From the NCBI GenBank assembly GCA_002423665.1, contig DINJ01000234.1:2141-7412 (forward strand): a stretch of 5,272 nt of DNA, given 5' to 3'. Below the pieces are notes generated by a model. That model was not told where the DNA came from. It searched no databases and saw only the letters and a program-made list of their open reading frames with translations. This document shows positions 1-5,272 of the stretch, piece after piece. The DNA is from Bacteroidetes bacterium UBA5543. Its GTDB lineage: Bacteria; Bacteroidota; Bacteroidia; Chitinophagales; Chitinophagaceae. How positions within the stretch are numbered: the stretch's first letter is position 1; each line of letters begins with the position of its first letter. Made by a program: the position numbers and the translations under genes.

Positions 1-1
1 A

Positions 2-286
2 GATTGTACCATCGTACATCTCAAACGCTTTTTCAACGACGAACTACCTATTGTTAATCAAAGCAATGTGCCGTCACAAAAAAACCCCTTTTCTGCGCTT
101 TCTCCCCGCGAACTGGAGGTAATACACTACCTGCTGAACGGCCATCAGACAAAACAAATATCCCGCACACTCAACTTGAGCATGAGTACGGTTTCTACAC
201 TAAAGAAGAGGATTTTTGAAAAAACAGAAACTGAAAACCTGCGTCAATTGATGGAGTTGGCCTCTCTTTATGATGTAAACTTTTAA
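2..286 (+). CDS. Response regulator, LuxR/NarL-type DNA-binding C-terminus (5' partial)
   Basis: Only the last 94 residues are visible; the frame is open to the left edge, so the GTG at 68 is probably an internal valine rather than a start. The visible part has a short linker and then a LuxR/GerE helix-turn-helix: LSPRELEV opens the domain, followed by TKQISRTLNLSMSTVSTLKK (scaffold, turn and recognition helix) and a closing helix, RIFEKTETENLRQLMELA. This is the C-terminal output half of NarL/FixJ-type regulators. The STVST..KRIFEK form is common in Bacteroidota response regulators, which normally carry a phosphorylatable receiver domain before it; that part lies outside the window and is inferred. 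The histidine kinase gene starts 37 bases downstream on the same strand, so the two probably form one operon and a two-component pair. A LuxR-type regulator without a receiver cannot be excluded. Targets are unknown. Confidence 0.85.
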   Translation, partial: DCTIVHLKRFFNDELPIVNQSNVPSQKNPFSALSPRELEVIHYLLNGHQTKQISRTLNLSMSTVSTLKKRIFEKTETENLRQLMELASLYDVNF

Positions 287-323
287 TATTGCAGTCGATT
301 TCTCAGACCAACAAACAAGATTA

Positions 324-1190
324 ATGTTCAACATAACAAACAACGACTTAGTCAGCGTAGTGCTGCTGTCTATACTTATCATTTCAGGCGTCTATGTTAT
401 CTCACGGTATATAATAAAAAAGTTATTCGCCAAGCAGAAAATACTAAAGCTGCTGGTTGAACGGAAAACCCGTGAAATTCAATTGAAGAACGAAGAGCTG
501 GAAAAAAACAACCTGATTAAAACCAGGCTGATATCCATTATCAGTCACGACCTGATAAGCCCGTTAAAATTCATACACCTTACCAGCAAAAGCTTGCACG
601 AAAATAAAGACGGCCTGCCGGAGCCATTGTACAATGAAATGCTGCAGGAAATATCTCACTCATCAAAAGAACTGGAACTTTTATCAACCAATATTCTCAA
701 CTGGATAAAGTACCAGAACGAAAACCGCAGGCTGAAAAAAGAAGAGTTTGACCTGCACGAAATGGGCAACCAGATTTTTACAATTTTCCAGGGACTGGCC
801 AGGCAGAAAAATATCAGCTTCGTTAACGACATAAATACCGGTATCGTACTCTATCAATACATGGAGCCACTCCGCATTGTTCTATACAATATAATTCTGA
901 ACGCTCTGAACTTCACAGAAAAAGGCTGCATCACCATCAGTGGAGGCATTAGCAGAAAAGGAATATTAATACGCGTGCGCGATGAAGGCGTGGGCATGAC
1001 GCAGGAACAAATCAACAATATCATGTCCGAACATTTTATTGTTTCCTCGGCCAACCTGAACAACAGGAAAGGAAATGGACTGGGCTACCTCATCATTAAA
1101 GACCTTTTAAAATTTGTTGATGCCAAATTCCTGATAAAAAGCAAAAAAAACAAAGGTACAATGGTGAGTATCTTATTGCCATCCAACTGA
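324..1190 (+). CDS. Membrane-anchored sensor histidine kinase (HisKA + HATPase_c), minimal N-terminus
   Basis: A complete 288-residue kinase that should autophosphorylate on a histidine and pass the phosphate to a response regulator, most likely the one encoded just upstream. One hydrophobic segment (about residues 9-31) is followed by a charged, coiled-coil-like linker (about 37-66). The HisKA H-box SIISHDLISPL places the phosphoacceptor at His75. The ATPase domain has an N-box (NIILNALNFT, 189-198, with Asn193), a G1 box (DEGVGM, 220-225), a G2 box (GNGLG, 250-254) and a late KGT (277-279), so all catalytic elements appear present. There is no room for a periplasmic sensor, and no PAS or HAMP domain is apparent. 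An in-frame stop at 276-278 and no earlier ATG support the ATG at 324; no strong ribosome binding site is seen, which is usual in Bacteroidota. The 3' end converges on the T9SS gene. The cognate signal is unknown. Confidence 0.93.
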   Translation: MFNITNNDLVSVVLLSILIISGVYVISRYIIKKLFAKQKILKLLVERKTREIQLKNEELEKNNLIKTRLISIISHDLISPLKFIHLTSKSLHENKDGLPEPLYNEMLQEISHSSKELELLSTNILNWIKYQNENRRLKKEEFDLHEMGNQIFTIFQGLARQKNISFVNDINTGIVLYQYMEPLRIVLYNIILNALNFTEKGCITISGGISRKGILIRVRDEGVGMTQEQINNIMSEHFIVSSANLNNRKGNGLGYLIIKDLLKFVDAKFLIKSKKNKGTMVSILLPSN

Positions 1191-1209
1191 CAACTATCAG
1201 TATGTGTAC

Positions 1210-3450
1210 TTACCTGATTAGTATCACATCACCTTTACGTAAATCATCCTTACCACTGATGTTCTTAATTTTCAGCAAGTAAAAATATCCGCCTACATTG
1301 CAGGGCACTCCCTTGTAAGTACCGTCCCACTTCTCGTCGCGGTCAGTGGTTCGGAACAACACCTCTCCAAAGCGATTGACAACAATAAACTCATAGGTTT
1401 CTATTCTGCATTTCATCAGTGGTCCAAACTTATCGTTCCTGCCATCGTTGTTGGGGGTAAACGCAGTAGGGATAAATGGTTCGCAATCACAAATTTTGTA
1501 GTCAACCTGTATAGTATCTTTCAAAACACCACACCTGTTTTCGACAGTAAGTATATATTCACCGGCAGTTGACACTATTATGGAATCTGTCATTTCGCCT
1601 GTATTCCAGGTATAATAGCTGCTCAGTATAGACGTTGCTCCAAGGCTTAGTTCATCACCATTACACAACAATGTATCATTGCCCAATTTTAATGATTCTT
1701 CAGCATATCTTGCCATCAGTGTATCGGTATAGTTACAACCACCTCTGTGTATTTCCAGATAGTAACTACCTTCTGTATCAATAGTTACCATACTGTCCAT
1801 TACCCCGGTGCTCCACCTGAATGTATCTGTATTACCGGGCACATATAAATTATAGGTATCAGCAACACAGAGAATAGTATCAGCGCCCAGGCTAAAAAAT
1901 GCCGAATCATTTTCACGCACATATATTGTATCGCTTATCAGGCATTTACCCACTGATGCTGCTACCCAGAATGTACCCGGCATGGCGATTACAAAACTAT
2001 CATCTGTGCTACCATCCTGCCAGGCATAAGACACAGAATCGCCATCAATAAACGCACTGACCCTCAGCGGATATCCCTTACAGATAGTAGTATCAGGACC
2101 CAGATCCAGTGGAAAAGTCTTCACCTTCACATAATAAGTATCCGTCTGCTGGCTGCACAAAAACTGCGATGTCACCCAATAAACACCTTCAGCCTGTGCG
2201 GTAAGGCTGCTGAGCCTGCTGTTATCCTGCCATAGATAAGATATAGCGCCCTGCTGACCTTCCAATACCAGATCAGCACCATTACATATTTCTGTATCGG
2301 TGGACGTATAAATCGTATCCAGGCTTCCCTCTTCAGGAAACGTAACTTCGGGTGGTAGCGATTTTAATGACGTAGTACCCGGGGCTAATGTTATAGCAGC
2401 CTGCGTATATGCAGGGGTGGTTGTATTGCCATTGCTTATCCTATCCACATGGTTCATCCCGGATATAGCAACGTAGATATTGTTGTCAGGGCCTCTTTGC
2501 AATAATGATGCCGTACGACCCTGATTATTTTGATAAACAATCTTTTTAGATGCTGTAACATCAGCAGGGGTTGGCAAACTTAAATCAAACTGGTATATAC
2601 CTACCCTTAGATCAGTAATATATGCTTTTGAGCCATCGGACGAAAATTCGGCACTGTAGTATGATGCATTACCTGTAGGTGGCAATAAATGTTGCCCGTT
2701 GCTGAGTCTGCCTGTTCTTTCATCAAAATCATATATGGCAGCTATAGCATAGTTTTGACCGGCAATTTGTCTGGACGTGTATGTAGCATACAATAATTTC
2801 TCCCTATCGGGCGAAATCTTCATAGCACCCCAGGCACTGGTAACATACGGGAAGGACATCGTAGACACTACTGCATTCGTGTCTATGCCCGATGAAGAAA
2901 TCCTGTACGATAAAAATTCATTAGAAATTCTCGAGAGTATCAGCCAATGACCATCGCACGTAGGCACTGCCTGCATGCCTTCTACAAAATCTTTTCCCAA
3001 TTTTATCTTTTTCTGTGTTGAAGTCACATCTCCCATCCCTCCATCTAACCGCATATCAACAACCGAGTAATTCAACGCACCTTCTGATGCAGATTCATGT
3101 TCCAATGCAAAAACATAATATTTATTAGTATCTGCTGTGAATGGCACTATGAGTGTTCCTTGCAAAGTACTGGAGAGTAAATCATTACCTATCCCATTAC
3201 CATTGGGCATTAGGTTATGATTGCGGTTCCATATTCTCACACCATCAGAATAAAACATTAGCGCGCCGGTATTCCTGTTGCTTAAAGTCGCATTGCTTTC
3301 ATCACTATTTATTACTGAATTGAATGCAATGGGTGTACCGGCGTTAAAATCTAAGCCCGCCTTATTTCCTATGCACCAATTGTTGTTCTGTTTTTGCGCC
3401 CCTGCTAAGAAGCTTAACAATAAAAATATAAGAGTTGCGATGTATTGCAT
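1210..3450 (-). CDS. T9SS type B sorting domain (gliding-motility-associated C-terminal) secreted protein with beta-propeller and Ig-like modules
   Basis: A complete 746-residue exported protein. It starts with a type I signal peptide (hydrophobic residues 4-15, probable cleavage AGA|Q after residue 18; no lipobox cysteine). Residues 20-370 resemble the beta-propeller-like region of many Bacteroidota surface proteins: WCIGNKAGLDF near the start, FYSDGVRIWNRNHNLMPNG (66-84), and blade-like motifs SPDREKLLYA, SSDGSKAYITD and PDNNIYVAIS. Residues 376-653 form four Ig-like modules. The C-terminus (about 656-746) is a type B type-IX-secretion sorting domain, with PTAFTPNNDGRNDKFGP, NRFGEVLF, WDGTYKG and GGYFYLLKIKN, ending GDVILIR. 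By family knowledge it crosses the inner membrane by Sec and the outer membrane by T9SS, and is then attached to the surface or released. Function is unknown; adhesion or carbohydrate binding would be guesses. It converges with the kinase gene and diverges from the radical SAM gene, so it is probably monocistronic. Confidence 0.93.
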   Translation of the reverse strand: MQYIATLIFLLLSFLAGAQKQNNNWCIGNKAGLDFNAGTPIAFNSVINSDESNATLSNRNTGALMFYSDGVRIWNRNHNLMPNGNGIGNDLLSSTLQGTLIVPFTADTNKYYVFALEHESASEGALNYSVVDMRLDGGMGDVTSTQKKIKLGKDFVEGMQAVPTCDGHWLILSRISNEFLSYRISSSGIDTNAVVSTMSFPYVTSAWGAMKISPDREKLLYATYTSRQIAGQNYAIAAIYDFDERTGRLSNGQHLLPPTGNASYYSAEFSSDGSKAYITDLRVGIYQFDLSLPTPADVTASKKIVYQNNQGRTASLLQRGPDNNIYVAISGMNHVDRISNGNTTTPAYTQAAITLAPGTTSLKSLPPEVTFPEEGSLDTIYTSTDTEICNGADLVLEGQQGAISYLWQDNSRLSSLTAQAEGVYWVTSQFLCSQQTDTYYVKVKTFPLDLGPDTTICKGYPLRVSAFIDGDSVSYAWQDGSTDDSFVIAMPGTFWVAASVGKCLISDTIYVRENDSAFFSLGADTILCVADTYNLYVPGNTDTFRWSTGVMDSMVTIDTEGSYYLEIHRGGCNYTDTLMARYAEESLKLGNDTLLCNGDELSLGATSILSSYYTWNTGEMTDSIIVSTAGEYILTVENRCGVLKDTIQVDYKICDCEPFIPTAFTPNNDGRNDKFGPLMKCRIETYEFIVVNRFGEVLFRTTDRDEKWDGTYKGVPCNVGGYFYLLKIKNISGKDDLRKGDVILIR
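1213..1485 (-). other. T9SS type B C-terminal sorting domain (coding segment)
   Basis: This segment encodes residues 656-746 of the exported protein. It opens with FIPTAFTPNNDGRNDKFGP, continues through VNRFGEVLFRT and KWDGTYKG, and ends with the GGYFYLLKIKN and GDVILIR strands. This order of motifs is the hallmark of the gliding-motility-associated (CHU_C-like) sorting domain recognised by the type IX secretion translocon. It implies that the genome also carries the T9SS core genes, none of which are in this window. Confidence 0.9.
1492..2325 (-). repeat. Four degenerate Ig-like/PKD-like modules inside the T9SS protein
   Basis: Residues 376-653 contain four diverged copies of a module of about 70 residues. 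Each opens with a DT..[IL]C motif: STDTEIC, LGPDTTIC, LGADTILC and LGNDTLLC. The opening cysteines are at 389, 457, 528 and 596, a period of 68, 71 and 68 residues. Each has a central Trp strand (LWQDN, AWQDG, RWSTG, TWNTG; Trp407, 477, 546, 615) and a second cysteine (432, 503, 572, 640) 43-46 residues after the first, followed by a [ST]DT or KDT strand. The regular Cys pairs suggest one disulfide per module, as expected for an extracellular protein. The copies are too diverged to be a recent DNA tandem duplication. Confidence 0.8.
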
Positions 3451-3463
3451 TCAGAATAATATA

Positions 3464-3496
3464 AACAGGCTAAGATAATGACTTTAACAGCCTGTT
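3464..3496. repeat. Perfect 8-base inverted repeat in the divergent intergenic region
   Basis: AACAGGCT (3464-3471) and AGCCTGTT (3489-3496) are perfect reverse complements separated by 17 bases. A further AAG/CTT pairing (3472-3474 with 3482-3484) could lengthen the stem with a bulge. The repeat lies 13 bases upstream of the start codon of the leftward T9SS gene, so it is either in that gene's leader or an operator over its promoter. No T-run follows directly on the rightward strand, so it does not look like a simple terminator. The geometry is seen directly; the role is inference. Confidence 0.55.
3470..3477 (-). promoter_or_regulatory. Possible Bacteroidota -7 box for the T9SS gene
   Basis: On the minus strand this reads TATCTTAG, one mismatch from the Bacteroidota -7 consensus TAnnTTTG. 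It would place transcription initiation within a few bases of 3463-3466 and give a leader of about 13-16 bases before the start codon at 3450. No convincing -33 TTTG lies at the expected distance, so the call is weak. It overlaps the left arm of the inverted repeat, which would suit an operator arrangement. Confidence 0.2.
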
Positions 3497-3564
3497 GCGT
3501 GTTTTACCTTGAAAATATGGGTTGTGCCAAGCTGCTGAAACCTCATATTCACAAAAAATCAAGG

Positions 3565-3572
3565 TAACTTTG
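3565..3572 (+). promoter_or_regulatory. Candidate Bacteroidota -7 promoter box for the radical SAM operon
   Basis: TAACTTTG is an exact match to the TAnnTTTG -7 element used by the primary sigma factor of Bacteroidota. Transcription would begin around 3576-3579, only a few bases before the TTG at 3581, or about 17-20 bases before the alternative GTG at 3596. A -33 TTTG is not evident at the usual 19-21 base spacing (an A-rich tract lies just upstream), which lowers confidence. Confidence 0.45.
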
Positions 3573-3580
3573 CAGCTTAA

Positions 3581-4903
3581 TTGAATCTGAAGCAAGTGCC
3601 GGAAATATTACATCCAAAAGACACACCCTACCTGCTGTATAGCGATGGCGAGGGTAATATATACGAAGACACCAGCCTGTATGCCATAGGTCGTACAGGA
3701 TGGGATGCCATACCTGTGGGAAATGACGAGTGGATTGAATTGCCGGATGGTGGCCAATTATACGAATTGCCCGACCGTAGGGGTATAGGTATAGATGTAA
3801 AGACTGGCGAAATGCGCCTCTGCGATAAAGGATGGGCAGTAGCCGCATTTGTACCACCCGCGCATACCAGCTTGTATATGGCTGCATACGAGAGTGCGCC
3901 TGAGGCACAGACCCTGCCATTATATTGTTATACCGCTGCGGGTTGGCACGATGACAAGTTTTATGTAACCGCTGTACGTATAGAACAGGACATAAGGCAA
4001 GAAGCAAAAGGCTACGACGACAAAAAGATTCATAATGGTGTAGAGAAGATGATAGCAGCATATCCACATAACAGGCTGGTAAAACACCTGGCTGATAATT
4101 GCGCACTTACCTACGACTGCCCGGCCGCCCGTAACTATTTTATGGGAAGGTGGGAATGCCCCATACCTATTTCACCGGCATGCAACGCCAACTGTATTGG
4201 TCGCATTTCTTTCCAGCCGGAAACGGAAGAAATTTATTCGCCGCAAGACAGGTTGTCGTTTAAACCAACTGCTGAAGAGGTAGTGGAATACACCGTGCCA
4301 CACCTGGAGAGTGCGCCTTACCCTATAATTAGTTTCGGGCAAGGTTGCGAAGGTGAGCCCTTGCTGATGTGGGAAACCATACGCGAAAGCATTATAGAAA
4401 TACGCAAGCATACACAAAGAGGCAGTATTAATATCAACACCAACGGTAGCAAGCCTGATGCAGTAGAAAAACTCATGCAGGCCGGGCTGAACAGCATTCG
4501 TGTAAGCACAAATTCTGTACGCAAAGAAATATATACACGATACTACCTGCCCAACAACTATCAATTTGAGGATATCATAGAAAGCATGAAAATTGTACGC
4601 AAATACGGCGGCTGGGCATCTATGAACTATTTCGCGTTCCCGGGCATGACAGATAGTGTAGCCGAATACGAAGCCCTGAGAGAAGTGATCAAGTACACTG
4701 ATCTGAGTATGATACAGTGGCGCAACTTCAATATAGACCCCGACTGGTACCTGGGCAAAATAGGTGTGACTGATACAGGTGAATATATGGGCATCAAACA
4801 AATGATGGAATTGATTCGCGAAGAATTCCCTAAACTGAAGTTTGGCTATTTCAACCCACCTGCAGAAAGGATGGTGAATTACGATAGCGACTTCGCACAT
4901 TAA
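3581..4903 (+). CDS. Radical SAM protein of unknown substrate, third cluster cysteine replaced by Arg
   Basis: A 440-residue protein (if TTG is the start) with an N-terminal region of about 175 residues that I cannot assign, then a radical SAM core. Family enzymes bind [4Fe-4S] through CX3CX2C and cleave S-adenosylmethionine to a radical. Here the motif in SPACNANCIGRIS has Cys201 and Cys205, but position 208 is Arg. The other core signatures are present: GQGCEGEPLL (253-262, SAM-binding GGE-like motif), SININTNGS (282-290), LNSIRVSTNS (303-312) and NYFAFPGMTD (349-358). Extra cysteines at 174, 180 and 193 precede the motif. The frame is closed by TAA at 3578-3580 and its first ATG encodes residue 78, inside conserved-looking sequence, so the start must be non-ATG: TTG 3581, CTG 3587 or GTG 3596. 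A HEAT-repeat gene follows after 14 bases, probably in the same operon. The protein is likely cytoplasmic, as no signal peptide is seen. The family call is firm; substrate and activity are unknown. Confidence 0.9.
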   Translation: MNLKQVPEILHPKDTPYLLYSDGEGNIYEDTSLYAIGRTGWDAIPVGNDEWIELPDGGQLYELPDRRGIGIDVKTGEMRLCDKGWAVAAFVPPAHTSLYMAAYESAPEAQTLPLYCYTAAGWHDDKFYVTAVRIEQDIRQEAKGYDDKKIHNGVEKMIAAYPHNRLVKHLADNCALTYDCPAARNYFMGRWECPIPISPACNANCIGRISFQPETEEIYSPQDRLSFKPTAEEVVEYTVPHLESAPYPIISFGQGCEGEPLLMWETIRESIIEIRKHTQRGSININTNGSKPDAVEKLMQAGLNSIRVSTNSVRKEIYTRYYLPNNYQFEDIIESMKIVRKYGGWASMNYFAFPGMTDSVAEYEALREVIKYTDLSMIQWRNFNIDPDWYLGKIGVTDTGEYMGIKQMMELIREEFPKLKFGYFNPPAERMVNYDSDFAH

Positions 4904-4917
4904 ACCGTAATGGCGTA

Positions 4918-5272
4918 ATGGCTTACTACGATTTATCGAAAGAAGAGCGTGCGGAACGGTTTGCAGGTATCACAGCGGAAATTAAAGCCGAATTAGGGCA
5001 AAGCAAGCTGAATAAAACTGTTGCTTACTTTGGCGATGAGGATACGTACATCCGCAAGGCAGCATATTTATCTGTCGGCAGAATATATTTTGCAGACACT
5101 AAACTGCAATCAAAAATCATAACAGCTCTACGCACCTTATTGAATGAAGATGACTATAAAATCAGGCAGACAGCAATAAATGCTGCAGGAGAAATTGGCA
5201 AACAGGACTTTGATGTGGTGCGGTACTTTTTTGACAGGGGTTTATTCGACCTGCATCATTCACCACGCAACG
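4918..5272 (+). CDS. HEAT-repeat (PBS lyase-like) protein, 3' partial
   Basis: The frame opens with ATG at 4918 and remains open to the right edge, giving 118 visible residues (MAYYDLSKEERAERF at the start). After a charged N-terminal helix come two HEAT/PBS-lyase-type helical repeats with the typical D..IR..A....G motif: DEDTYIRKAAYLSVGRIY (40-57) and NEDDYKIRQTAINAAGEIG (76-94). A segment rich in aromatic and His residues, YFFDRGLFDLHHSPRN (103-118), follows. Such alpha-solenoids usually bind proteins or serve as scaffolds; no catalytic motif is visible. The gene starts 14 bases after the radical SAM stop on the same strand, so co-transcription and functional coupling are likely, perhaps as substrate adaptor or partner (inference). 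An in-frame stop at 4885-4887 and the lack of an earlier ATG in this frame support the start. No Shine-Dalgarno sequence is visible; the start sits in the small direct repeat TAATGGC-G-TAATGGC. Confidence 0.82.
   Translation, partial: MAYYDLSKEERAERFAGITAEIKAELGQSKLNKTVAYFGDEDTYIRKAAYLSVGRIYFADTKLQSKIITALRTLLNEDDYKIRQTAINAAGEIGKQDFDVVRYFFDRGLFDLHHSPRN

Noticed and set aside
68..286. A stand-alone 72-residue LuxR-type protein starting at GTG 68
   Set aside because: The same frame is open to the window edge, and the helix-turn-helix alone is the usual C-terminal part of a response regulator, so a truncated longer gene is more likely.
1186..1201. Possible rho-independent terminator between the kinase and the T9SS gene
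   Set aside because: The stem has only five base pairs with few G-C pairs, it overlaps the kinase stop codon, and no T-run follows on either strand.
3278..3478. Plus-strand 66-codon open frame over the start of the T9SS gene
   Set aside because: It is antisense to the signal peptide and propeller region of a well-supported gene and has no domain signature.
3517..3567. A 16-codon ATG-started ORF in the divergent intergenic region
   Set aside because: It is short, has no ribosome binding site or recognisable motif, is in a different frame from the radical SAM gene, and overlaps the candidate promoter.
3549..4106. A 185-codon minus-strand open frame overlapping the radical SAM N-terminal half
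   Set aside because: The composition is unlike a real protein (Arg, His, Tyr and Leu rich, no motif), and it would cover the probable promoter of a well-supported gene on the other strand.
4172..4900. A 242-codon open frame on the minus strand opposite the radical SAM gene
   Set aside because: It is antisense to a gene with clear family motifs, and its translation is rich in Cys, His and Phe with no recognisable domain, typical of a shadow frame.

Overview
The window looks like a chromosomal segment of a Bacteroidota bacterium, plausibly of the Chitinophaga/Saprospira side of the phylum. The main reasons are a large secreted protein ending in a type B type-IX-secretion (gliding-motility-associated) sorting domain, a Bacteroidota-style NarL/LuxR response regulator next to a HisKA kinase, a TAnnTTTG-like promoter box, and the absence of clear Shine-Dalgarno sequences. 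Nothing points to phage, transposons, CRISPR, tRNA or rRNA. The longest stretch without a gene is the 130-base divergent region 3451-3580, so no gap exceeds 300 bases.

Layout: (1) 2-286 (+) is the 3' end of a response regulator with a LuxR-type helix-turn-helix; the frame stays open to the left edge. (2) 324-1190 (+) is a complete, small, single-transmembrane histidine kinase, 37 bases downstream and probably its partner. (3) 1210-3450 (-) converges on the kinase with a 19-base gap. It encodes a 746-residue secreted protein: signal peptide, beta-propeller-like region, four Cys-paired Ig-like modules and a T9SS type B sorting domain. (4) 3451-3580 is a divergent intergenic region with a perfect 8-base inverted repeat just upstream of the T9SS gene and a good -7 promoter box facing right. 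(5) 3581-4903 (+) is a 440-residue radical SAM protein without an ATG start. (6) 4918-5272 (+) is the beginning of a HEAT-repeat protein, 14 bases further on and probably in the same operon; it runs off the right edge.

The first two genes form a two-component system with unknown signal and targets. The T9SS-exported protein is a stand-alone surface or secreted gene. The radical SAM and HEAT genes look like a functional pair: an Fe-S enzyme of unknown substrate followed by an alpha-solenoid scaffold.

The strongest oddity is in the radical SAM gene. The cluster-binding motif CX3CX2C reads C-N-A-N-C-I-G-R, so the third cysteine is arginine (CGC at 4202-4204, one transition away from TGC) while the rest of the protein appears intact. 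I do not see a complete, clearly undescribed multi-gene system; the radical SAM/HEAT pair is the best candidate for poorly characterised biology here.
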